Shown piece after piece: positions 56,584-64,000 of a stretch of DNA of 64,000 nt (the stretch's first letter is position 1; every line of letters starts with the position of its first letter). The position numbers were made by a program, and so were the translations under genes. Location: assembly GCA_024635655.1 (NCBI GenBank), contig JAGXIL010000050.1, positions 58,664-122,663 of the forward strand, in the 5' to 3' direction. A model generated the notes under the pieces. It was given only the letters and a program-made list of their open reading frames with translations. It had not been told where the DNA came from and did not search any database. This DNA is from Gillisia sp. GTDB lineage: Bacteria; Bacteroidota; Bacteroidia; Flavobacteriales; Flavobacteriaceae.

Positions 56584-57060
56584 TTGAAGCACATCCTGAT
56601 CTTAGTTGTTTTATTTGTAAGCCTTCCGGCTGCATTTGGCCAACAAGTGCAATTGCTCACTGTAGATAACCTGAATGAGCGGTTGGAACAAGGGAAGGAT
56701 ACTACTTATGTCATAAATTTCTGGGCCACCTGGTGTGCACCCTGTATCAAGGAATTGCCTTATTTTGAAAAGTTACAGGAGGAGAAGCAAAAAGAGAAGC
56801 TTAAAGTTTTGCTGGTAAGTGTAGATTTTAAGTCCCAGTTGGAGAAGCGGGTTATTCCTTTTGTAAGTAGGCACAGTCTCAAAAACGAAGTATTCCTTTT
56901 GGATGAGCAGGATCAACAGGAGTATATTGACAAAATTAATAAAGAGTGGAGTGGGGCTATTCCGGCTACCTTATTTGTAAAAGGAAAGAATAAAAAGTTT
57001 CTGGAACAGGAATTTACCTATCCCAAACTACTTTCAGAATATAACAATTTTAATAAATAA
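56584..57060 (+). CDS. Exported thioredoxin-like (TlpA/ResA-type) protein
   Basis: 158 residues from TTG 56584, which begins a signal peptide (MKHILILVVLFVSLPAA, cut after FGQ). The redox motif is W-C51-A-P-C54 in NFWATWCAPCIKELPYF, followed by the thioredoxin strands and cis-proline region (GAIPATLFV). Periplasmic thiol-disulfide oxidoreductase. The next gene, 10 bases away, encodes a thioredoxin-fold protein with only one cysteine in the same place. Confidence 0.9.
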   Translation: MKHILILVVLFVSLPAAFGQQVQLLTVDNLNERLEQGKDTTYVINFWATWCAPCIKELPYFEKLQEEKQKEKLKVLLVSVDFKSQLEKRVIPFVSRHSLKNEVFLLDEQDQQEYIDKINKEWSGAIPATLFVKGKNKKFLEQEFTYPKLLSEYNNFNK

Positions 57061-57070
57061 CACTTATACT

Positions 57071-57679
57071 ATGAAGGCTCTAGTTTTATTTACAATGATG
57101 TTTTGTGGCCTGGTGGCCACTGCACAGATCACTACTTTGGAACCGGGAGCTACCGCCCCCGGATTCAGTTTAAAGAATATTGACGGAAAAATGGTCTCTC
57201 CTGAAAATTATCCTGATGCAAAAGGATTTATTCTGGTATTCACGGCTAACACCTGCCCTTATGCCATCGCTTATGAGACCCGCCTGGTGGAACTTGATCA
57301 AAAATTCTCCTCACAAGGATATCCTGTAATTGCTATTAACCCGAATCCGGAATCGCTTTCTAAGGGCGACAGTTATGAGAAAATGCAGGACAAGGTAAAT
57401 GAAGCCAGTTTCAGTTTCCCATACCTTTTGGATGAAGGTCAAAGCATTACCAACCTTTATGGCGCCCGGGTAACCCCGCACATTTTCCTGCTTCAAAAGG
57501 AGGATAACAATTTAAAGATCGTTTATACCGGTGCCATTGATAATGACACTGAAGATATAAATCCGGACAAGATAAAATATGTGGAAAATGCCATCGCTTC
57601 TCTTGAGAAAGGCGAAGCTATTGAGACAGCTTCTACCAAATCAATTGGTTGCACTGTGAAGCGGCCTGCGATTGAATAG
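57071..57679 (+). CDS. Exported thioredoxin-fold (redoxin/AhpC-like) protein with C-x-x-A site
   Basis: 202 residues with signal peptide (MKALVLFTMMFCGLVAT, cut after AQ). Redoxin opening GATAPGFSLKNIDGKMVSP, then FTANTCPYAIAYETRLVEL with Cys62 and Ala65, so the resolving cysteine of CxxC is missing; VTPHIFLL holds the cis-proline. A second, distant cysteine is at SIGCTVK near the C-terminus and could resolve Cys62. Probably peroxiredoxin-like and reduced by the upstream CxxC partner (inference from adjacency). Confidence 0.85.
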   Translation: MKALVLFTMMFCGLVATAQITTLEPGATAPGFSLKNIDGKMVSPENYPDAKGFILVFTANTCPYAIAYETRLVELDQKFSSQGYPVIAINPNPESLSKGDSYEKMQDKVNEASFSFPYLLDEGQSITNLYGARVTPHIFLLQKEDNNLKIVYTGAIDNDTEDINPDKIKYVENAIASLEKGEAIETASTKSIGCTVKRPAIE

Positions 57680-57696
57680 CTAAGAAATTGTAGGGG

Positions 57697-57736
57697 AATG
57701 GATGGCAGGCCCTCGTAAGTCGCAGGTTCATCCATT
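57697..57736 (+). terminator. Hairpin after the thioredoxin-like pair
   Basis: AATGGATG (57697-57704) pairs with CATCCATT (57729-57736), followed by a short T run. Confidence 0.5.
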
Positions 57737-57828
57737 TTATATCATAGAAAATCCCATCTATGTAAGGTGCGGCTCGATTTGGTTAGGCTCGAAGAAATCC
57801 AGGAAGCAATAAGAGGAAATTATTGATA

Positions 57829-58179
57829 TTATTCAGTTTTTAAAATTCGCATAAGATCATTTTCGGTTAGAGCCCGATTTGACCAGGTGGCTCTTTTCTT
57901 TGGCTCATCTCTTTTTGTAGGTAAACGTTCTGGAAAAATAATTTCCTGAAATAAATTTCCATCTTCTAAAAAAATTCTCGACTCATCCGGATATTCTGCA
58001 AAATAAAATTTCCCTGTAGATTTAGAACTATGTTTGTCAGGATCAGGTTGTGTAGATTGAATAATACCGTTGGCTTTATTTATTTCATAATATGCCTGGT
58101 TATCGAGATTTAAAATTTCCTTTCCTTCCGGTGTAGTAAAAAGTTCAAAATTTCCCTGTGACCTTATTTCTCCTTTCAT
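57829..58179 (-). CDS. Hypothetical protein, 116 residues
   Basis: No family recognised. The sequence looks like a beta-rich small domain (GNFELFTTPEGKEILNLDNQAYYEI; KFYFAEYPDESRIFLEDGNLFQEI) with a polar linker (DPDKHSSKSTG) and basic C-terminus (KRDEPKKRATWSNRALTENDLMRIL). Soluble, no signal peptide. Codon pattern and absence of a competing frame make it likely real. Confidence 0.6.
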   Translation of the reverse strand: MKGEIRSQGNFELFTTPEGKEILNLDNQAYYEINKANGIIQSTQPDPDKHSSKSTGKFYFAEYPDESRIFLEDGNLFQEIIFPERLPTKRDEPKKRATWSNRALTENDLMRILKTE

Positions 58180-58666
58180 TTTTGATGTTTTTATGTTAAC
58201 AAAATTCTCTTCTTTAATTTACGCAGAATGTTTTCCTGTTTCAAATGCCTTATAATTTTTTAAATGGGAATTGTGATAAATTTAATATTCTCCTCTTATA
58301 CTTAATAGGGCCGGATTTTTTTCAGTTCCAAGATATTCGCCTGCTGCGGAAAGCGAGGGGTATCTTGTAACCAATCAACTTTATGAAATTTAAAAAACCT
58401 TCCAGATATTCCATTTATACCCATATTAATGGTTTGGCAAAATATATGTTTCTCCTGCATTTTCAAGCTGCACTGCCAGAAGTACTTTTCGATATAGCGA
58501 TAGATAATTATTTCAATTACATCAACCTGTGGATTTTGTATTTTCAAATGAAATAAGCAATGATGAAGATGGGATTAGGATAATGAAAAAATATTAAACA
58601 AATTACTTTGGGGGCACACCTTAAAATTGAAGTACATTTAATAACTGTTGGATAAAAAAATCTATT
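58180..58666. other. Intergenic region upstream of the racemase-like operon
   Basis: An 81-codon minus-strand frame (58302-58547) is open but unsupported. A near-consensus -7 motif TTACTTTG lies at 58603-58610, 57 bases before the racemase-like ATG. Confidence 0.4.
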
Positions 58667-60217
58667 ATGAAATATTTTAAACGCCATTATTTACTGGTGC
58701 TCCTAATCACTTTAGGAGTTTCCTGTAAAAACTCTCCGGATAATTCCAAAAATACTGCACAAAAAACAACCAATGAGGAGAAGCCAATCATAGCCAGTAT
58801 TTTAAATGATGAGGATTCATTCTATTACATCAATTTTGAGGATTATCCCCAAATGGATAAGAGCCTTCCTATTGGAGTTTTTGATTCCGGTACAGGAGGT
58901 TTAACCGTTCTGGACGCCCTTGTCAATTTTGATAAATATAACAATGACAGTCAAGCAGAAGGCAGTGATGATCAACCGGATTTTACATCAGAAAAGTTTA
59001 TTTATCTCGCAGATCAGGCCAATATGCCTTACGGGAATTATTCCAGTGAAGAAAAGACAGAGCTCCTGGTTGAGCACATTATTAAAGATACGCAGTTTTT
59101 GCTTTCCAATAAGTATTACAGAGAAGGGGAACAAGGCTTTCAGGAAGATAAACAGCCTGTAAAATCCATAGTGATAGCCTGTAATACGGCTACTGCATAT
59201 GGTAGTGATTTTATACGGGATTTTGTGGATCAAACGGGAATTGACCTTAAGGTAATTGGGGTGATAGATGCAGGAGCACGTGGTACCCTGGCTACTTTTG
59301 ATAAGGGGGAAGATGGTTCCATAGGGGTTATGGCCACTGTGGGTACGATTCAGTCCAAAGGATATGAAAATACTCTTTTACAAGTTAAGGATGAGCTTGG
59401 TTACACGGGGGATATACAGGTTTTTAATCAGGGTGGCCACGGGATTGCCGAAGCGGTAGACGAAGAACCGGATTTCATTAATCGTGATTTGAATGAGCCC
59501 AGGGATGATTATCGCGGCCCCTCCCTGGAAAATGCAGATTTCCTGATAGACAGAACATTAATGGACGTTTATAATTTTGATTTTGACCATGGAAAAATGT
59601 TATGTGACAGTAAAATTAAAGATGACTGTCAAATCCTTCAGATCAATGATTCGGAAAATTATGTAAGGTATCATTTGGTAAGTCTTCTGGAAAAAATAAG
59701 AACGGCAGAAAATCCGCAGCCTCTAAAAGCCATTGTTTTGGGTTGTACACACTACCCTTATCTTACTTCTGAAATAGATGAAGTTTTGGAGGAACTTTAC
59801 AATTACCGGAAGGATGGGGAGTTTATCTACCGGGAGTTTATGCAGAAAGATATTGCCATTGTTGACCCGGCGGTTAATTTAGCAGAAGAACTTTATATTT
59901 ATATGAAGGAACAGGATCTCTTTAATCCTTCCGGGGATATAAATAAATCAGAATTTTACATTAGCATACCAAATACAGCAAATACTAATGTAAAGGTAGA
60001 TGATAAAGGGCGTTTTCCGTATGACTACAAGTATGGCAGGACAGAGGGTGAAATTCAGGAATATGTAAAGGTAGTACCTTTCAGTAAAAACAATATTTCA
60101 GAAGAAACCCTGGACCGGTTTAAAGAGTCCATTCCTCAAACCTTTAAACTAATTGAAGAGTTTAACCGTTCAAATTCAAAAGCCACTTACCTGCAATCTA
60201 CAGCAAGAATTCAGTAG
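58667..60217 (+). CDS. Exported glutamate/aspartate racemase-like protein with large insertions
   Basis: 516 residues, about twice the size of MurI. The N-terminus is a lipoprotein-type signal (LLVLLITLGVSCKNS). The cofactor-independent racemase fold is recognisable: PIGVFDSGTGGLTVLDAL, the two catalytic cysteines Cys172 (VIACNTATAYG) and Cys360 (VLGCTHYPYLTS), and VDPAVNLAEELY. The cysteines are 188 residues apart, against about 110 in ordinary MurI, because of an acidic insertion around residues 265-330. Exported, so unlikely to feed cytoplasmic peptidoglycan synthesis. First gene of a three-gene operon with D-aminoacylase-like and gamma-glutamyltranspeptidase genes. Confidence 0.85.
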   Translation: MKYFKRHYLLVLLITLGVSCKNSPDNSKNTAQKTTNEEKPIIASILNDEDSFYYINFEDYPQMDKSLPIGVFDSGTGGLTVLDALVNFDKYNNDSQAEGSDDQPDFTSEKFIYLADQANMPYGNYSSEEKTELLVEHIIKDTQFLLSNKYYREGEQGFQEDKQPVKSIVIACNTATAYGSDFIRDFVDQTGIDLKVIGVIDAGARGTLATFDKGEDGSIGVMATVGTIQSKGYENTLLQVKDELGYTGDIQVFNQGGHGIAEAVDEEPDFINRDLNEPRDDYRGPSLENADFLIDRTLMDVYNFDFDHGKMLCDSKIKDDCQILQINDSENYVRYHLVSLLEKIRTAENPQPLKAIVLGCTHYPYLTSEIDEVLEELYNYRKDGEFIYREFMQKDIAIVDPAVNLAEELYIYMKEQDLFNPSGDINKSEFYISIPNTANTNVKVDDKGRFPYDYKYGRTEGEIQEYVKVVPFSKNNISEETLDRFKESIPQTFKLIEEFNRSNSKATYLQSTARIQ

Positions 60218-60218
60218 T

Positions 60219-61799
60219 ATGAGAAATACAAAAAGCCGAGAGATTGCATTAATAATTTTTGCCCTTGTTTCCTACACTGCCTTAAAGGCGCAGGGAGACC
60301 TGGATATTCTAATAACAGGAGCCGGGTTATTCATAGAAAAGGAGTTCAAATATGTAGATGTTGGTATTAAGGGAGATAAAATTGTTTATGTTGGGGATCC
60401 ACAAGAAGGATTGAAGGCTGAACGCTCCATAGATGGCAGTGGTTATTTACTTTCTCCCGGGTTTATAGATCCACATACTCATTTGACTTATGACCTTTCC
60501 CGGAAAGATCGAAAAGCAAACCTGCCTTACCTTATGCAGGGGGTTACTACTATAGTAACAGGCAATGATGGTACAAGCCCTGTTTTAATTGGGGATAAGC
60601 TGGATGAATGGGAAAGAAACGGAATAGGGACCAATGCTGCATTATTTATAGGTCATGGGTCGGTAAGAAAAGAGATATTAAGCCTGGATGATGTACAACC
60701 TACTGCCGGGGAGCTGGAGGAAATGAGATCTTTGGTTGTAAGAGCAATGGAAGAGGGAGCTTATGGAATCTCCACCGGATTATTTTATTCCCCCGGAAGT
60801 TATTCGGGCACAGAAGAAGTTATTGAATTATCAAAAATAGCTGCAGCTTACGGAGGAATTTACGACACCCACCTTCGGGATGAAAGTAGTTATACTATAG
60901 GGCTGATACGGTCCATAGACGAAGTTATTGAAATCGCTGAAAAAGCTTCCATTCCGGTACATATTTCCCATATAAAGGCTTTGGGAAAAGATGTGTGGGG
61001 CAAAAGTGCTGAAGTAATTGAAATAATAGAGGATGCGCAGAAAAAAGGATTACATGTAACTGCAAATCAATATCCTTACCCGGCATCGCGAACTAACCTG
61101 ATTTCGGCGGTGATTCCCCGCTGGGCAGAGAACGGAGGTTATGGATCTTTAATAAAGCGGTTTGACGACAATTCCATTACAGACAGTTTACAGGCCGGAA
61201 TAATTGAAAACATAAGAAGAAGGGGAGGGCCTCAAACCCTCATCTTTTCTTCAGCAAAGGATACTTCGCTCAATGGCCGTTCCCTAAAAGATATTGCAGA
61301 AGATTGGCAAATGAACCCTGCTCAGGCAGTAATAAGATCTTTAAGGCAGGATGAAGATATAAGAGTGGTAAGCTACAATATGACTGAAGAAGATCTCAAT
61401 AGGTTTATGCGTCAGGATTGGGTGATGACAGGGTCTGACGGCACTCCCGGGCATCCCCGGAAATATGGTTCTTTTTCCCGAAAAATGAGAAAATACTATG
61501 GGGAGGATAAAATCGTGGATTTGCCGTTTTTACTTAACAGCCAAACTGCTGTAGTGGCAGAAACCCTTGGCATTGAAAATAGGGGCAAAATACAGGAAGG
61601 TTATTTTGCAGACCTTATTCTTTTTAAACCGGAAGAGGTAAAGGATCACGCCACTTTTGATGAGCCATCCAGGCTTTCCAGCGGAATGTTCCTGGTGATG
61701 GTGAATGGAAAAGTGGTAATAAAAAATGGAGAATTTACAGGAGAACTGGCCGGAAAAGCCCTTCGAAAAAAAAGTGAGATAAATATTAAAAAAATATGA
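60219..61799 (+). CDS. Exported N-acyl-D-amino-acid deacylase-like amidohydrolase
   Basis: 526 residues starting one base after the racemase-like stop. Signal peptide (EIALIIFALVSYTALKAQ). D-aminoacylase family: PGFIDPHTHLTYD with His86/His88, the large insertion domain, VHISHIKALG with a metal histidine, and MTGSDGTPGHPRKYG. The position normally Cys in VVGNCG reads TGNDG here (Asp117), so the usual zinc-bridging cysteine is replaced. Would release D-amino acids from N-acylated or peptide-linked forms. Overlaps the next gene by four bases (ATGA). Confidence 0.87.
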   Translation: MRNTKSREIALIIFALVSYTALKAQGDLDILITGAGLFIEKEFKYVDVGIKGDKIVYVGDPQEGLKAERSIDGSGYLLSPGFIDPHTHLTYDLSRKDRKANLPYLMQGVTTIVTGNDGTSPVLIGDKLDEWERNGIGTNAALFIGHGSVRKEILSLDDVQPTAGELEEMRSLVVRAMEEGAYGISTGLFYSPGSYSGTEEVIELSKIAAAYGGIYDTHLRDESSYTIGLIRSIDEVIEIAEKASIPVHISHIKALGKDVWGKSAEVIEIIEDAQKKGLHVTANQYPYPASRTNLISAVIPRWAENGGYGSLIKRFDDNSITDSLQAGIIENIRRRGGPQTLIFSSAKDTSLNGRSLKDIAEDWQMNPAQAVIRSLRQDEDIRVVSYNMTEEDLNRFMRQDWVMTGSDGTPGHPRKYGSFSRKMRKYYGEDKIVDLPFLLNSQTAVVAETLGIENRGKIQEGYFADLILFKPEEVKDHATFDEPSRLSSGMFLVMVNGKVVIKNGEFTGELAGKALRKKSEINIKKI

Positions 61800-63520
61800 T
61801 GATTAAAATATTTCAGCTGCTTGGCATTTTATTTCTTGCATTAAGTGTATCGGGTTGTGCCGATTTTAGTTTGTTCAAAGAAACGGCCAGCAGTGGAAAA
61901 ACGGCCATTGCAAAGGAAGGAATGGTAGTGACGGCTCATCCTGAAGCTTCACGGGTGGGATATGAAATTTTAAAAGATGGTGGTAATTCCATAGATGCTA
62001 TGGTTGGAGTTCACTTTGCCCTTGCCGTGGTATATCCATCTGCCGGAAACCTGGGGGGAGGTGGATTTTTAATGTATAGGGAAAACACCGGAGAAATTTC
62101 CTCTCTGGATTTCAGGGAAATGGCACCGGAAGATGCCCATGAAGACATGTATCTTAATGAGGAGGGAAATGTAATTGACGGGGAAAGTTTATACGGGCAA
62201 AAAGCATCCGGGGTACCGGGATCTGTGGACGGTATGTTTACAGCACACGAGCGATATGGCTCCCTGCCTTTAGAGAGATTAATAGAACCCGCTATTCAAC
62301 TGGCACGTAAAGGGTTTAATATCACTGCAAATCAGGCCAAAAATTATAATAATTTGCGGAACAGGTTTTTAGAAAACAACCGCAATCCCGGTACGGTAAC
62401 TTTAATTAAAGATGAGAAATGGCAGGAAGGAGATCTCCTGGTACAGGAAGATCTTGCCCGCACGCTCACCCGAATAAAGGAGAATGGAAGGGCAGGTTTT
62501 TACGAAGGTGAAACCGCAGAACTTCTTGTTGCAGAGATGAAGGCAGGGAATGGAATAATAACAAATGAAGACCTCAAGAACTATAGATCTGTATGGAGAG
62601 AACCGGTTACAGGGCAATATCGCGGGTATACAGCATATAGTATGGCACCTTCCAGTAGTGGGGGAATTGCCTTAATTCAGCTTCTCAAAATGTCAGAACA
62701 TTTTCCGCTACAGGACTTTGGTTCCAAAACTGCCAGAACAATCCATTTAATGACAGAGATGGAAAGAAGGGTTTATGCAGACAGGGCTGAGCATTTAGGG
62801 GATTCAGATTTTTGGGACGTGCCATTCACTGAGCTTTTGAGTGATAGTTACATAGCAGGTAGAGTGAATAAAATTAGTATGGACAATGCAACCAGTAGTG
62901 AAGATGTGAGAGCAATGGAACTAGAAAATATTGCTGAAAGTGAGGAAACCACCCATTATTCCATTATCGATAATGAAGGAAATGCGGTATCATTAACCAC
63001 CACAATAAATTCCGCATACGGTTCTAAGGTATTTGTAGAGGGAGCCGGTTTTCTATTAAATAATGAGATGGATGATTTTAGCAGTAAACCGGGAGTTCCG
63101 AACGTATATGGATTATTAGGTGGTGCTGCAAATTCCATTCAACCCGGAAAGCGCATGTTAAGTGCCATGACCCCGACGATTCTTGAAAAAGACGGGAAGT
63201 TGTTTATGGTGGTAGGTACCCCCGGGGGTTCAACCATTATCACCTCAGTGTATCAAACCATAGTAAATGTAATCGATCATAATATGACCATGTCAGAAGC
63301 GGTATCAGAAAAAAGATTTCATCACCAGTGGAAGCCGGACCAAATCTCTATCGAAGAAGGAGCTATAGACGACGCTGTGATCCGGGAGCTGGAAGAAATG
63401 GGCCATAGGATAAAGAGAAGAGGTTCAATAGGAAAGGTAGATGCGATCCTGGTGCGTCCCGACGGCTCTTATGAAGGAGGGGCAGATCCAAGGGGAGATG
63501 ACTGGGCTATTGGCCTTTGA
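61796..63520 (+). CDS. ggt: Gamma-glutamyltranspeptidase, lipoprotein
   Basis: 574 residues. Lipobox VSGC at residues ~18-21 (LALSVSGCADFS). N-terminal heavy chain with ASRVGYEILKDGGNSIDAMVG and GGGGFLMY; autocleavage site before Thr385 in EETTHYSIIDNEGNAVSLTTTIN, with the nucleophile threonine of the light chain; LLNNEMDDFSSKPG and TPGGSTIITSVYQ form the gamma-glutamyl pocket. Hydrolyses or transfers gamma-glutamyl groups outside the cytoplasm. Translation is coupled to the D-aminoacylase-like gene. Confidence 0.95.
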   Translation: MMIKIFQLLGILFLALSVSGCADFSLFKETASSGKTAIAKEGMVVTAHPEASRVGYEILKDGGNSIDAMVGVHFALAVVYPSAGNLGGGGFLMYRENTGEISSLDFREMAPEDAHEDMYLNEEGNVIDGESLYGQKASGVPGSVDGMFTAHERYGSLPLERLIEPAIQLARKGFNITANQAKNYNNLRNRFLENNRNPGTVTLIKDEKWQEGDLLVQEDLARTLTRIKENGRAGFYEGETAELLVAEMKAGNGIITNEDLKNYRSVWREPVTGQYRGYTAYSMAPSSSGGIALIQLLKMSEHFPLQDFGSKTARTIHLMTEMERRVYADRAEHLGDSDFWDVPFTELLSDSYIAGRVNKISMDNATSSEDVRAMELENIAESEETTHYSIIDNEGNAVSLTTTINSAYGSKVFVEGAGFLLNNEMDDFSSKPGVPNVYGLLGGAANSIQPGKRMLSAMTPTILEKDGKLFMVVGTPGGSTIITSVYQTIVNVIDHNMTMSEAVSEKRFHHQWKPDQISIEEGAIDDAVIRELEEMGHRIKRRGSIGKVDAILVRPDGSYEGGADPRGDDWAIGL

Positions 63521-63563
63521 TGATTTCAAGAAGATCACCTTCTAAAGGGACGTACTATGATAA

Positions 63564-63860
63564 CATCCCGTCAAGCGGGATGGAAAAAAGGGAGAAAAAT
63601 GCCCTGAAGGGGCGAAATTTGTAAACATCCCGTGAAGCGGGATGAATTAAGAAGAATACTAAGAAGAAGCCCTGCAGGGGTGTAATATATGCCCTCCAGG
63701 ATATTACTTCCAAACATACTTCTCTCCCGCTGCGCAAAGTCTCCTGACTTTGAGCCAACCCAAACATGTTGTTCACTCCGCATATCTTAACGTCTCCTGA
63801 CGTTTGAACGAATTGCCTTAAAATCATAATCCCAGGCAGAGCAATACAGCCCTGCAGGTG
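63564..63860. repeat. REP-type palindrome cluster beside a REP-associated transposase
   Basis: CATCCCG-TCAAG-CGGGATG (63564-63582) and CATCCCG-TGAAG-CGGGATG (63626-63644) are spaced 62 bases apart with GCCCTGAAGGGGC (63601-63613) between them. Then GCCCTGCAGGGG (63669-63680), GTAATAT/ATATTAC (63682-63707), CAAAGTC-TCCT-GACTTTG (63735-63752), AACGTC-TCCT-GACGTT (63789-63804), and a final GCCCTGCAGG near 63850. Confidence 0.8.
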
Positions 63861-63885
63861 CGTAATACCTACTCATATCATGAAT

Positions 63886-64000
63886 TTATTCCCAAACATA
63901 CTTCTCCTCAAATTCGACATTATATTTTTGTAAAAAAGCCCGGTATTCTTCCTGAAATGTCTTCTTGCGATGATGCTCATGCTGATTAGCGATGTATTCA
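63886..64000 (-). CDS. REP-associated tyrosine transposase (RAYT, IS200-like), C-terminus only
   Basis: The last 37 residues are in the window, reading EYIANQHEHHRKKTFQEEY and ending KYVWE before TAA at 63886-63888. This is the characteristic tail of Bacteroidetes Y1-type RAYT proteins (Q-x-E-HHRKK-x-F-x-EEY). These single-copy domesticated transposases recognise REP hairpins; such hairpins occupy the adjoining 300 bases. The N-terminal part with the HUH motif and catalytic tyrosine is beyond the right edge. Confidence 0.82.
   Translation of the reverse strand, partial: EYIANQHEHHRKKTFQEEYRAFLQKYNVEFEEKYVWE

Noticed and set aside
58302..58547. 81-codon minus-strand frame
   Set aside because: No recognisable family, rich in rare-looking aromatic and cysteine residues, and upstream of an operon on the other strand; could be a gene remnant but cannot be supported.

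Overview
The window looks like chromosome from a marine-type member of the Flavobacteriaceae (Bacteroidetes), possibly near Gramella or Salegentibacter. This rests on AT-rich DNA, several start sites preceded by the Bacteroidetes -7 motif TAnnTTTG instead of Shine-Dalgarno sequences, TTG starts, many signal peptides ending in Ala-Gln or Gly-Gln, and family content (DUF4494, M16 pairs, DUF418, S41, RAYT/REP elements). No rRNA, tRNA, CRISPR array, phage or plasmid module was seen.

Region by region. 0-16 kb is a loose set of housekeeping and accessory genes: a MATE exporter cut by the left edge, a YfiT-like DinB protein, a PLP decarboxylase, a GNAT acetyltransferase, a serine hydrolase, an S41 peptidase, a B12-binding radical SAM enzyme, a CDGSH protein, an M20 hydrolase and an outer-membrane barrel. 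Between 3.3 and 8.7 kb sit three unannotated ~50-residue single-pass membrane proteins that are clearly paralogues. 16-22 kb holds a DUF4494 protein, an unusual DUF4242 / degenerate cyclase / AraC fusion regulator, and a translationally coupled M16 peptidase pair. 22-33 kb is signalling: a 1773-residue hybrid histidine kinase with eight PAS domains and a GAF domain, then a second hybrid kinase coupled to an RsbQ-like alpha/beta hydrolase, a likely ligand-receptor/kinase pair. A frameshifted DUF1801 gene, an SRPBCC protein and an AlkD-like protein lie between them. 33-36 kb has a DUF4256 protein, a HAD phosphatase and a membrane glycosyltransferase.

37-51 kb is the most distinctive accessory block: a co-directional run of almost entirely exported hydrolases. 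Two neighbouring proteins share a right-handed beta-helix N-terminus but carry different C-terminal catalytic folds (amidohydrolase versus alpha/beta hydrolase). A free-standing amidohydrolase copy, an S9 peptidase, an M1 peptidase, a beta-lactamase-fold hydrolase and a second amidohydrolase follow. Two of these genes are base-composition mosaics: AT-rich signal peptide, GC-rich body.

51-64 kb: a lipoprotein beta-propeller and a BBE-type flavin oxidase sit between two homologous arrays of large palindromic repeats. Then come a DUF418 membrane protein, a thioredoxin-like pair, and a tight three-gene operon (exported glutamate-racemase-like protein, D-aminoacylase-like protein, lipoprotein gamma-glutamyltranspeptidase) that suggests D-amino-acid or gamma-glutamyl peptide processing outside the cytoplasm. 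The right edge holds REP-type palindromes next to the C-terminus of a REP-associated tyrosine transposase.
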